Below are positions 56,442-64,000 of a DNA stretch of 64,000 bases, piece after piece; the stretch's first letter is position 1, and the number at the start of each line of letters is the position of its first letter. This stretch comes from Loktanella sp. IMCC34160. GTDB taxonomy: Bacteria > Pseudomonadota > Alphaproteobacteria > Rhodobacterales > Rhodobacteraceae. The stretch spans positions 62,001 to 126,000 of the forward strand of contig NZ_SELP01000004.1 in the NCBI RefSeq assembly GCF_004145845.1, written 5' to 3'. The translations under genes were made by a program, and so were the position numbers. A model generated the notes under the pieces. The model did no database searches, was not told where the DNA came from, and saw only the letters and a program-made list of their open reading frames with translations.

Positions 56442-57409
56442 GATTTCAGGCAGGGACGCGCCGTTGGCGTGTCCGCCGCGTTCAGTTCGGGAAAGAGGGC
56501 GGCGATTTCCGCCCGCGCTTCATCCGACATCATCTCGATCGCCTCTGACCCAAGATGCAGGGATTCCGCCGGGCAACCCTCGGCATAGATCACCTGATGT
56601 CCGTCAAGGATCATGTGAAAATAGGTCACCTTGGGGCAGGGGGTTTCACGGATCGTCCGGCCGTTCACAAGGTGTTTGGCCGCCGCCAGAACCTGTGGAT
56701 CGCCGAACAAAAGCTCGGCTTGCCAATCGCGCACCAGCATCCGGTGTTGTGGCGACACGCGCAGGCGGCGGTAATTGCCAAGGGCCCCCGCCTCGATCGT
56801 GATCGGGGCCATAGCGCCATAGCCGGGAACGGTGCTGGACCCGATCCAGAGGATCGGCATCAGCCCGTCATCCATCGTCTTGACCAGATCGCCAGCCTTC
56901 AGCGTCTCAATCGGCAGCGGTCCCATGTCCGTCTCGATCAGCGTCCCTCTGGCGAAACAGGGGAAGGTCGGCGGGGTCGAAGGCAGGCTTGAAAACTGGA
57001 ATTCCTGATACCGGCCCGGGTCGATGCCCGGCCCGATCTGGTGGCTTGGGCTGGTGACGCCGTCAAGGTCGATAACCAGCGCGGTGCCGTCGTCCCCTTC
57101 GATGATCAGGTGGTCCGCAGATGTGGCCCGCCCGTTATAGTCATCGGTGTTGATCGTGTAATCGGAATAAAGGGGGACCTCCGGGTCACTGGTCGGCGGG
57201 TAAGCATAGACCGAAATCGTCTGCCCGGTGACAAAGCCGGTGACCCCATCAACAACGTCTTCGACCACGATCCGGAAGACATCCGTCGCGCTGCCAAGCG
57301 AACCGCCGCCATCAAGGGTGACCTTGGTGCCGTTCGAACTTCCGCTGACTGATACCGACGAGAAGAAACCAATCTCGTCGCCAGTCACAAATAACTCGAC
57401 TGTGGACAA
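56381..57409 (-). CDS. Hint-domain-containing protein
   Basis: A 342-residue protein. Residues 1-145 are Gly/Ser/Thr/Asp-rich and resemble a beta-sandwich repeat region with Asp-rich loops; from C151 (P-C-F-A-R-G-T-L-I-E-T) comes a Hint (hedgehog/intein) domain with a P-Q-H-R-M-L-V block and a Y-x-x-G-x-x-A-E-S-L-H-x-G segment. It may be self-processed and secreted without a classical signal; that is inference from the family. The start is TTG with GGAG seven bases upstream. The C-terminal region extends 61 bases into purN, tail to tail. Confidence 0.8.
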   Translation of the reverse strand: MSTVELFVTGDEIGFFSSVSVSGSSNGTKVTLDGGGSLGSATDVFRIVVEDVVDGVTGFVTGQTISVYAYPPTSDPEVPLYSDYTINTDDYNGRATSADHLIIEGDDGTALVIDLDGVTSPSHQIGPGIDPGRYQEFQFSSLPSTPPTFPCFARGTLIETDMGPLPIETLKAGDLVKTMDDGLMPILWIGSSTVPGYGAMAPITIEAGALGNYRRLRVSPQHRMLVRDWQAELLFGDPQVLAAAKHLVNGRTIRETPCPKVTYFHMILDGHQVIYAEGCPAESLHLGSEAIEMMSDEARAEIAALFPELNAADTPTARPCLKSYEGALISPLRKTGVRSAAA

Positions 57410-57580
57410 GACACGCTCCGCAACCTGCCCCCCAGGATGCGTGACGCCATAATAAGTACAATTTTTCGAAAATACAACCTAAAGGCGGACCGCTGGCAAA
57501 ATTCGCCTGATTCCCGGCTCTTTCCAATTCCGGCGCATTCAAATATCAAGCATCAAACCATTTGAGATGATGCAGGCCAT

Positions 57581-58741
57581 ATGAAGACGATTACCACGAC
57601 CGAGGCGCTGGCCGAGTTTTGTGAGCGCGCTGCCCAGCACCCCTATGTAACCGTTGACACAGAGTTTCTGCGCGAACGCACCTACTACTCCAAGTTGTGC
57701 CTGTTGCAGATGGCCTATTCCGACGCGGATGGTGGTGATGCGATCCTAGTCGATCCGCTGGCCGAAGGGCTGTCGCTTGAACCGGTCTATGACCTGTTCC
57801 GCAACCCCGACGTGGTCAAGGTGTTCCACGCCGCGCGGCAGGATCTTGAGATTTTCTATGTCGAGGCCGGGCTGATCCCCGAACCGCTGTTCGACACGCA
57901 GGTCGCGGCGATGGTCTGTGGCTATGGCGAACAGGTCGGATATGAAACGCTGGTGCGCAAGATCGCCAAGGCGGAACTGGACAAATCCTCGCGGTTTACC
58001 GATTGGTCGCGCCGCCCGCTGACCGATGCCCAGCTGACCTATGCGGTGGCCGACGTGACCCACCTGCGCCAGATCTACGAGGTGCTGTCCAAGCGGTTGG
58101 AACAGTCGGGCCGCGCCCGCTGGGTGGCCGAGGAAATGGCCGTTCTACGCGACCCGGCCACCTATGTCACCAAGCCAAGCGAGGCCTGGGAGCGGATCAA
58201 GACCCGCACCAACAGCCCGAAATTTCTGGCCGTGGTCAAGGAACTTGCCCGGTTCCGTGAAGGCTATGCCCAATCCCGCAACATTCCGCGGACCCGGGTG
58301 TTCAAGGATGACGCGCTGATCGAACTGGCCTCGACCAAGCCTGCGTCGGACAAGGATCTTGGCCGGTCCCGCCTGCTGCTGCGCGAGGCCCGGAAGGGCG
58401 AAATCGCCGAGGGTATTCTGGCCGCCGTGAAGGTCGGCCTTGAAACCGCGCCCGAAGACATGCCGCAGCCCGACCGCAGCCGGGAAAAGCTTCAAGTCAA
58501 CCCGGCGCTGGCCGATCTTCTGCGGGTGCTGCTAAAGGCGCGCGCCGACCAGGAGGATGTGGCGCAGAAACTGATCGCAACCTCGGCAGATCTGGATCTG
58601 ATCGCAGCGGGCGAACGGGATATCCCGGCGCTTAAAGGATGGCGCAAAGAAGTGTTCGGCGATGCGGCCATCGCGCTGTGCAATGGCAAGATCGGCCTTG
58701 CCACCAAGGGCCGCAAGGTCGTCACCTTCGATCTGGACTAG
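57581..58741 (+). CDS. rnd: ribonuclease D
   Basis: A 386-residue 3'-5' exonuclease trimming tRNA precursors. V-D-T-E-F-L-R-E-R-T-Y-Y-S (first Asp/Glu of the DEDDy set), F-H-A-A-R-Q-D-L-E, Y-A-V-A-D-V-T-H-L and the HRDC domain at the C-terminus (about 210-290) are seen. The preceding 171-base gap is A/T-rich around 57450-57480 and near 57540-57560, as expected for divergent promoters with the Hint gene. Confidence 0.95.
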   Translation: MKTITTTEALAEFCERAAQHPYVTVDTEFLRERTYYSKLCLLQMAYSDADGGDAILVDPLAEGLSLEPVYDLFRNPDVVKVFHAARQDLEIFYVEAGLIPEPLFDTQVAAMVCGYGEQVGYETLVRKIAKAELDKSSRFTDWSRRPLTDAQLTYAVADVTHLRQIYEVLSKRLEQSGRARWVAEEMAVLRDPATYVTKPSEAWERIKTRTNSPKFLAVVKELARFREGYAQSRNIPRTRVFKDDALIELASTKPASDKDLGRSRLLLREARKGEIAEGILAAVKVGLETAPEDMPQPDRSREKLQVNPALADLLRVLLKARADQEDVAQKLIATSADLDLIAAGERDIPALKGWRKEVFGDAAIALCNGKIGLATKGRKVVTFDLD

Positions 58742-58743
58742 GA

Positions 58744-59232
58744 TCAGCGGCTGGCGCTGCGGCTGTTGGAGGCACCCCGGACGATGATCCTGCGGATGCC
58801 CGCCAATTCGTCCGCGCTGATCGGTTCGGCCACGGTGATCCGGCGGCTTTGCGCGGGGCCGTCGGTGGTGAATTCACCGGGGGCCTCGACCCGGAAATCA
58901 TAGGTGGCGGTGCCGTTTTCGACCGACACAAGAACCAGTTCCGCGTTGAAATACCCCTGCCGCGATGCCGTGCCCGTGGCCCGCAGGATCGCCCCGCTGG
59001 GCGACCGCAGCACCTCGACCACATCGACCGTCGCGATCAGCACGCGGCCATCCACAACCTGAACGCTGCGACCCTCGGGAACCAGCGGCTTGATCTCTTG
59101 CGGGGTTGTCGCCTCGGTTGCCTGCCGGTTGCCGCCGAACCAGTTCATCGGGTTCATCCGGCTGTCGGCAAGACGGGCGCAGCCGGACAACGTCAGGGCA
59201 AGGCAAAGGGCGGTCACGGCGGGGCGCAGCAT
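58744..59232 (-). CDS. putative outer-membrane lipoprotein
   Basis: A 162-residue predicted lipoprotein: MLRPAVTALCLALTLSGC gives lipidated C18. The following N-P-M-N-W-F-G-G segment and a single beta-rich domain (V-L-I-A-T-V-D-V-V-E-V-L-R-S and I-L-R-A-T-G-T-A) suggest an envelope protein, of a type common in Rhodobacterales. Function unknown. ATG 59232 gives a standard lipoprotein leader; it diverges from sufE. Confidence 0.75.
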   Translation of the reverse strand: MLRPAVTALCLALTLSGCARLADSRMNPMNWFGGNRQATEATTPQEIKPLVPEGRSVQVVDGRVLIATVDVVEVLRSPSGAILRATGTASRQGYFNAELVLVSVENGTATYDFRVEAPGEFTTDGPAQSRRITVAEPISADELAGIRRIIVRGASNSRSASR

Positions 59233-59357
59233 GGGCGGGCCTATCGGTTGGATCTTTCTGGGGAAAAGGCCTAGCCCATCGCGGGCTTCTTGAAAAGCGC
59301 CCACTGGACCTTTGCGCCGCTGGCCCCTACATCACGGGCCAAGTGAAAGGGACCGCC

Positions 59358-59768
59358 ATGGCAACCGACGCCTTTGAAGAGATCGCAGAAACCTTCGATT
59401 TCCTTGACGATTGGGAGGACCGCTATCGTCATGTGATCGACCTTGGCAAGGCGATGGACCCGCTGGATGATGCGCTGAAGGTGCCCGCATTCAAGGTGGA
59501 CGGCTGCGCCAGTCAGGTCTGGCTGGTCCCGCAGATCGAAGGCGGGACGTTCCGGTTCATGGGCGACAGCGACGCGATGATCGTGCGCGGGCTGATCGCG
59601 ATTCTGGGGGCGCTTTACAACGGGTTGCCACTGGCCGAGGTCGGCAAGGTCGATGCGCGGGCGGAATTGGGGCGGCTTGGCCTGAACGAACACCTCTCGG
59701 CGCAGCGGTCGAACGGGCTGCGGGCCATGGTGGAACGGATCGGTGCAACGGCGGCGGCCGCAGCCTAG
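59358..59768 (+). CDS. sufE: SufE family cysteine desulfuration protein
   Basis: A 136-residue sulfur-acceptor that takes persulfide from SufS for Fe-S cluster assembly. The active Cys is C50 in V-D-G-C-A-S-Q-V-W-L; F-D-F-L-D-D-W-E-D-R-Y and L-S-A-Q-R-S-N-G are also characteristic. No other suf genes are nearby. It overlaps the DUF1638 gene tail to tail by four bases. Confidence 0.95.
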   Translation: MATDAFEEIAETFDFLDDWEDRYRHVIDLGKAMDPLDDALKVPAFKVDGCASQVWLVPQIEGGTFRFMGDSDAMIVRGLIAILGALYNGLPLAEVGKVDARAELGRLGLNEHLSAQRSNGLRAMVERIGATAAAAA

Positions 59769-60403
59769 GCCAGTTTTTCCAACGTGGTGGCCAGATCACC
59801 GTAGCCGGTGAACCGCCGTTCAAACGCCAGACCCAGACGGTCCGCGCAGGCGCGCGCCTTTTCCGTCAGCTTCGGGTCGTCCACCTGTGCCTGATAGACC
59901 AGCTTGGTGTAATTGCCGAAAATCATGTCCCGCAGCTGCGGGTGCCGGTCCAGCCCCATCGGTTTCCAGACGAAGGCATCGAACTGCCGCACCAGAAAGT
60001 CGGTCAGGAAAAAGGCGGTCATGTCGTCATCCGCTTTCGCGGCAAAGGCGTCGTTGCCTTCGAAAAAGGAATAGCAATGCGGCCCGGCGACCATTTCGAC
60101 GCCTAGGTCCCGGCATCGCGCCTCGAGCAGCCCTCCGGTGCCGCAATCCGCGTAGACGACAAAGATTGTGTCATAGGCATCCCGGTGCTCTGCCACGGCC
60201 ACGGTTACCGCTTCGGTGATCTGGTCAGGATAGAGGTGCAGCTTGGCGGGCAGGCATTGCAGGTCCATGTGGTCCCAGCCGTTGGTCCGCTTCAGCGCAA
60301 GGATTTCATGCGCCAGCGCCCCGCAGGCGATCAGCAGGATCCGGCCCTTGCCCTTGGGGTCAAGCCCGTCCTCGGTCAGCACCTTGTCGTCCAGATCGGC
60401 CAT
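59765..60403 (-). CDS. DUF1638 family protein
   Basis: A 212-residue protein. I-L-L-I-A-C-G-A-L-A-H-E-I at the start, the Y-A-D-C-G-T-G-G-L block and G-P-H-C-Y-S-F-F match DUF1638, a family lacking a confirmed function; paired Cys and His suggest metal or corrinoid-type chemistry in relatives. ATG 60403 is used, and the preceding 217-base gap to the deaminase gene contains a GGGGATG/CATCCCC hairpin (60492-60513). Confidence 0.85.
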   Translation of the reverse strand: MADLDDKVLTEDGLDPKGKGRILLIACGALAHEILALKRTNGWDHMDLQCLPAKLHLYPDQITEAVTVAVAEHRDAYDTIFVVYADCGTGGLLEARCRDLGVEMVAGPHCYSFFEGNDAFAAKADDDMTAFFLTDFLVRQFDAFVWKPMGLDRHPQLRDMIFGNYTKLVYQAQVDDPKLTEKARACADRLGLAFERRFTGYGDLATTLEKLA

Positions 60404-60620
60404 TGCGGTTCCTTTCGTGCCGAGCGTGCCATGGGCGCTGGCCCCGGTCCCGGCGCAAATCGACATATGCGGGGCAGGGCGCGGCATCAATGGGGATGCG
60501 GGTTGCCATCCCCGCCCCGAGTTTCGTAAACTTGGTCCGTGGTGCCGCGTCCTTCCCCCTTCTGGCGGCGCCCCTTCCCGATATCCACCGAAGGGGGGTG
60601 GCACATAGGGGAGGAACACC

Positions 60621-61958
60621 ATGCCAGAAACTCTGATCCGCAACGCTGATACCATCCTGACGATGGATGACGACCGCCGCGAACTATCGGGCGCCGATAT
60701 CCTGATCCGCGACGGGGCGATTGCCGCCGTGGGCAACGGACTGACCGCGCCGGGCGCGCAGGTGGTCGAGGCGGCGGGCTGCGTCGTTACCCCCGGCCTC
60801 GTGAACACGCATCATCACCTGTATCAAACCCTGACCCGCGCGGTGCCGGGCGGGCAGGATGCGCTGCTGTTCGGCTGGCTGCAAACGCTCTATCCGATCT
60901 GGTCCCGGTTCGGTCCGGACGAAATGTTCACCTCGGCGCAGGTGGGGCTTGCCGAACTGGCCCTGTCGGGCTGCACCCTGACCTCGGACCACCTGTATCT
61001 CTATCCCAACGGGTCGCGGCTGGAGGACACCATTCACGCCGCGGCAGAGGTGGGCCTTCGGTTCCATCCAACCCGGGGTGCCATGTCCATCGGCGAAAGC
61101 GAAGGCGGGCTGCCGCCCGATGCGCTGGTCGAGCGGGAGCGGGACATTCTGGAGGATATGATCCGTGTCGTCGATGCCTTCCACGACCCGGCGGAAGGGT
61201 CGATGGTCCGCGTCGGTCTTGCCCCCTGTTCGCCCTTCTCGGTCAGCCGGGACCTGATGCGCGACGCCGCCCTGCTGGCCCGCGACAAGGGGGTGATGCT
61301 GCACACGCATCTTGCCGAAAACGACGAGGATATCGCCTATTCCGAGGCGAAATTCGGCTGTCGTCCCGGCCAGTACGCCGAGGATCTGGGATGGATCGGG
61401 CCGGATGTCTGGCACGCCCATTGCGTGAAACTGGACGGGGCCGAGATTGACCTGTTCGCCCGGTCCCGCACCGGGGTCGCCCATTGCCCCTGTTCCAACT
61501 GCCGCCTAGGGTCCGGGATCGCGCCGGTCCGGGCGATGCGCGACGCGGGCGTGCCGGTGGGCCTTGGCGTGGACGGGTCAGCCAGCAATGACGCGGGCAA
61601 CCTGATTGCCGAGGCGCGACAGGCCATGCTGTTGCAGCGGGTCGCAGGTGGGGCCGACAAGATGAGCGCGCGCGAGGCGCTGGAGATCGCCACGCGGGGC
61701 GGCGCCGATGTCTTGGGTCGCCCGGATTGCGGGCGTATCGCGCCGGGCAAGCGGGCAGATATCGCCATCTGGGACACGACAGGTATCGAAAGCGCCGGAA
61801 GCTGGGACCCGGCCGCACTGCTGCTGGCCGGGCCGACGCGGGTCCGGGATCTGTTCGTCGAGGGGCGTCAGGTGGTTGCGGCGGGGCAGATGACAACAAT
61901 CGATCTGCCGCGTGTTATCGAAACCCAGAACCGGCTGGCACGCGCTTTGGCGGGCTAG
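60621..61958 (+). CDS. 8-oxoguanine deaminase (amidohydrolase)
   Basis: A 445-residue amidohydrolase closely resembling characterised 8-oxoguanine deaminases. Metal and active-site blocks: N-T-H-H-H-L-Y-Q-T-L-T-R, H-T-H-L-A-E-N-D-E-D, W-H-A-H-C-V-K-L and G-L-G-V-D-G-S-A-S-N-D. It would deaminate oxidised guanine to urate, a repair-salvage step. Closely related enzymes act on other purines or triazines, so the substrate is inferred. GGGGAGGAA precedes the ATG. It is near a guanine deaminase gene. Confidence 0.85.
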   Translation: MPETLIRNADTILTMDDDRRELSGADILIRDGAIAAVGNGLTAPGAQVVEAAGCVVTPGLVNTHHHLYQTLTRAVPGGQDALLFGWLQTLYPIWSRFGPDEMFTSAQVGLAELALSGCTLTSDHLYLYPNGSRLEDTIHAAAEVGLRFHPTRGAMSIGESEGGLPPDALVERERDILEDMIRVVDAFHDPAEGSMVRVGLAPCSPFSVSRDLMRDAALLARDKGVMLHTHLAENDEDIAYSEAKFGCRPGQYAEDLGWIGPDVWHAHCVKLDGAEIDLFARSRTGVAHCPCSNCRLGSGIAPVRAMRDAGVPVGLGVDGSASNDAGNLIAEARQAMLLQRVAGGADKMSAREALEIATRGGADVLGRPDCGRIAPGKRADIAIWDTTGIESAGSWDPAALLLAGPTRVRDLFVEGRQVVAAGQMTTIDLPRVIETQNRLARALAG

Positions 61959-62027
61959 GGCTGGCAGAAACCTGCCGGGGTCGCCGGTGCCGCTTGCCTG
62001 CAGGGCGGGTCGGCGGCACTAGGGGCC

Positions 62028-62516
62028 ATGCGTCTTCTTGCCCTCATCCTTCCGCTTGCGCTGTCTGCCTGTATCGCGGTCGTTCCGGTCTATGTCCCGA
62101 TCGGGCCGCAGCCGCCAGACAACCCGGTTCCCCTGTTGTCCGGGCCGGGGGCAGTGGACAGCTTTGGCCGCCGGTTGAACACCGAACGCGCGCGGGCCGG
62201 GACCGGCCCGGTTGTGCGCAATCCGATGCTTGAAGCGGCGGCGATGGCCCACGCCCGGGACATGGCGGGCCGGGGCTATTTCGCGCATCGGTCGCCAGAG
62301 GGGCGCGGTGTGGGCGACAGGGCCCGGGCGCAGGGCTATGTCTGGTGCCAGATCGCCGAAAACCTCGCGCAGGGCCAGACGGGCGAGGCACAGGTGCTGG
62401 CCGATTGGATGGCGTCGACGGGCCACCGCCGGAACAACCTGCGGTCCAATGTCGATGAATACGGGCTGGCCCGCGTCGGCGAAACCTGGGTCTTGGTTCT
62501 TGGGCGGCGCTGCTAG
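62028..62516 (+). CDS. CAP-domain lipoprotein
   Basis: A 162-residue CAP/SCP (CAP superfamily) protein. The leader MRLLALILPLALSAC gives lipidated C15. The CAP core has A-M-A-H-A-R-D-M-A and Y-F-A-H-R-S-P, then I-A-E-N-L-A-Q-G and S-T-G-H-R-R-N-N. Two further Cys lie near the middle and at the C-terminus. Such bacterial proteins have no clear function. It overlaps the end of the guanine deaminase gene by four bases. Confidence 0.85.
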   Translation: MRLLALILPLALSACIAVVPVYVPIGPQPPDNPVPLLSGPGAVDSFGRRLNTERARAGTGPVVRNPMLEAAAMAHARDMAGRGYFAHRSPEGRGVGDRARAQGYVWCQIAENLAQGQTGEAQVLADWMASTGHRRNNLRSNVDEYGLARVGETWVLVLGRRC

Positions 62517-63808
62517 CCCAGCCGCTTTTCCCCAGCAACCCAGACCGCCCGCACTGCGCGGTCGTCGCCCATCATGATGGTCGGGAACACCGCGTCCCAG
62601 ATGTGTTCGGCCCGGTCTGTCCGCTGCTTGATGGCGGGGGTCGATCCAAGGTCCAACACGGTGATGTCCGCCGCCGCGCCGGTGCCCAGATGGCCGATTT
62701 CGCCCGTCATATGCAGCGCCCGCGCCGATCCTTCGGTCGCCAGCCACATCAACTGCGCCGGGTGCACGGCTATGCCCCGCAGCTGCCCGATCTCATAGGC
62801 CGCCGCCATGGTGTGCAGCATCGAAAAGGACGACCCGCCGCCGGTATCCGTCGCCAGACCCACGCGCATCCCCGCGCTGGCCAATCCCATCAGGTCGAAC
62901 AACCCCGACCCGATGAAGGTGTTTGAGGTCGGACAGTGCACAAGGCTGCAATCATATTCCGCCAGCCGCGCCCTTTCGCGATCTTCCAGCCAGATCGCAT
63001 GGCCATAAAGGCCCTTGGTGCCCAAAAGGCCGAACTTTTCGTAGGTATCCAGATAGTCCCGCGCCTCGGGGAACAGCCGCTTGACCCAATCAATTTCGGG
63101 GACCTGTTCGGACAGGTGGGTCTGCATCGGGCAATCGGGAAATTCGGCCCAGAGCGCGCCCAAGGCCTCCAACTGCTCGGGCGTCGAAGTTGGGGAAAAC
63201 CGGGGCGTGATCGCATAGGTCGCGCGACCAACCCCATGCCATTTCTGAAGCAGGCGCTTGCTGTCGTCATAGGCCGTCTGTGCCGTGTCGCGCAGCGTGT
63301 CGGGCGCGTTGCGGTCCATGCATGTCTTGCCCGCGACAACCGCCATGCCCCGATCCGCCGCTGCGTTAAAGAAGGCGTCAACGCTTTCGGGGTGGATGGT
63401 GCAAAAACTGGTCAGGGTGGTCGTGCCATGGGCCAGCGCAAGGTCACAGGTGCGGCCCGCGATGTCGGCGGCATAGGCCGGATCGCCGAACTTTGATTCC
63501 TCGGGGAAGGTGTAGGTGTTCAGCCAGTCGATCAGCTGCTTTCCCCAACTCGCGATCATCGCGGTCTGGGGATAATGCATATGGGCATCGACAAACCCGG
63601 CGGTGATCAGCGCATCGCCGTAGTCCGTGACCGGCACCTGTGGGTTGGCCGCGCGTAGCACATCCGCCTGACCAACCGCCGCAATCCGGCCTCCGTCGAT
63701 CAGGACAGCCCCGCGCCGGGTGTGATGGGTCACATCCTCCCAAGCGGTCTGGAACGGGTCGCCGGAAAAGGCCAGCGTCTGGCCGAGAAGAAGATGTTGT
63801 TGGGTCAT
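62513..63808 (-). CDS. guaD: guanine deaminase
   Basis: A 431-residue amidohydrolase converting guanine to xanthine. G-F-V-D-A-H-M-H-Y-P-Q, Q-T-H-L-S-E-Q, G-H-A-I-W-L and A-T-D-T-G-G-G-S-S are the metal and substrate blocks. ATG 63808 begins MTQQHLLLGQTLA. With the 8-oxoguanine deaminase on the opposite strand about 550 bases away it suggests purine catabolism. Confidence 0.92.
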   Translation of the reverse strand: MTQQHLLLGQTLAFSGDPFQTAWEDVTHHTRRGAVLIDGGRIAAVGQADVLRAANPQVPVTDYGDALITAGFVDAHMHYPQTAMIASWGKQLIDWLNTYTFPEESKFGDPAYAADIAGRTCDLALAHGTTTLTSFCTIHPESVDAFFNAAADRGMAVVAGKTCMDRNAPDTLRDTAQTAYDDSKRLLQKWHGVGRATYAITPRFSPTSTPEQLEALGALWAEFPDCPMQTHLSEQVPEIDWVKRLFPEARDYLDTYEKFGLLGTKGLYGHAIWLEDRERARLAEYDCSLVHCPTSNTFIGSGLFDLMGLASAGMRVGLATDTGGGSSFSMLHTMAAAYEIGQLRGIAVHPAQLMWLATEGSARALHMTGEIGHLGTGAAADITVLDLGSTPAIKQRTDRAEHIWDAVFPTIMMGDDRAVRAVWVAGEKRLG

Positions 63809-63900
63809 GGGCGGACGTTATCCGCCCCTCGTTTTTCGGTAAATCCGAAAAGTCCGAAGGGAGTTTCCGGCATCAGGCGAAAATAGGCGGGGTCGATCGC

Positions 63901-63933
63901 TAAAAAGGAAGAGCGGGCCCGAGGGGCCCGCTC
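63901..63933 (-). terminator. intrinsic terminator of the minus-strand gene at the right edge
   Basis: GAGCGGGCCC and GGGCCCGCTC form a ten-base perfect stem around GAG. Read on the minus strand it is followed by TTCCTTTTTA, a T-rich tail. It lies 29 bases after the stop codon of the gene at the window edge. Confidence 0.88.
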
Positions 63934-63961
63934 TGGTGATTTCGGGAATGCAGCCGAAGGA

Positions 63962-64000
63962 TCAGTTGAAGTTGTAGACGATCGACGCGCCCAGCGTGTT
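63962..64000 (-). CDS. C-terminal fragment, probable outer-membrane beta-barrel protein
   Basis: Only the last 12 codons and stop are present: N-T-L-G-A-S-I-V-Y-N-F-N. An alternating pattern of small and hydrophobic residues with an aromatic next to the last position is what a final beta-strand of a porin or similar barrel looks like. Identification is by this motif only, so low confidence. The gene continues beyond the right edge. Confidence 0.4.
   Translation of the reverse strand, partial: NTLGASIVYNFN

Overview
The window is high-GC DNA (roughly 64% by eye) from an alphaproteobacterium of the order Rhodobacterales (Roseobacter/Paracoccus type). The evidence is the metK leader, which matches the SAM/SAH riboswitch known only from that order; a Fur-family Irr regulator next to fabA-fabB-fabI; a nuo operon with small accessory genes between the subunit genes; a DUF5333 protein before nuoG; and the order nuoN-birA-coaX-rnj. 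No rRNA, tRNA, CRISPR array, prophage or classical IS was found. No gene-free stretch reaches 300 bases; the longest, of about 200-280 bases, lie before ihfB, before the OmpA-like gene, around the purM promoter and before the 8-oxoguanine deaminase gene.

Layout. 1-2.6 kb: a truncated gene, then a PLP dehydratase, an alpha/beta hydrolase and a haloacid dehalogenase, all minus strand. 2.8-7.4 kb: an FKBP isomerase, a REP-bordered palindromic element, then fabI, fabB, a YdeI-like gene and fabA (minus) with irr diverging. 7.4-8.1 kb: a REP-associated transposase-like gene (RAYT) between two inverted pairs of REP palindromes. 9.1-19.3 kb: miaB, an OmpA-like/lipoprotein pair sharing a 34-residue module, phoH-ybeY-corC-lnt, the riboswitch and metK, three small enzyme or membrane genes, and trmB. 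19.4-25.6 kb: aroA, a 38-residue ORF, cmk, a LysR/DUF6326 divergent pair, rpsA, ihfB and a LapA-like gene. 25.6-28.6 kb: trpF, a sulfotransferase-like gene, trpB.

28.7-36.6 kb: a secreted protein with a very acidic tail next to a membrane-tethered LuxR-type regulator, then DUF2237, a serine hydrolase, pth, an MFS transporter, a Nudix hydrolase, DUF1178, lysC and DUF3291. 36.7-48.3 kb: the distal half of complex I (nuoG, H, I, J, K, L, M, N) with a lipoprotein, a DUF4259 gene, a carboxymuconolactone decarboxylase-like gene and a tiny Cys-rich ORF between subunits; nuoA-F are absent. 48.3-54.5 kb: birA, coaX, rnj, an Fe/2OG oxygenase-like gene, an HD hydrolase and a DEAD-box helicase. 54.8-64 kb: purM-purN, a Hint-domain protein, rnd, a lipoprotein, sufE, DUF1638, an 8-oxoguanine deaminase, a CAP-domain lipoprotein, a guanine deaminase and the end of an outer-membrane protein gene.

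Most of the window is core housekeeping: fatty-acid synthesis, translation and RNA processing, aromatic and aspartate amino acids, respiration, purines. The most unusual material is the REP/RAYT system. Palindromes of the form GTAA-GGTGGGT-N4-ACCCACC are scattered over 16 kb, two of them supply the stop codon of a gene, and the resident RAYT appears to lack its catalytic tyrosine. Next in interest are the acidic protein/membrane LuxR pair, the OmpA/lipoprotein module and the small genes inside the nuo operon.
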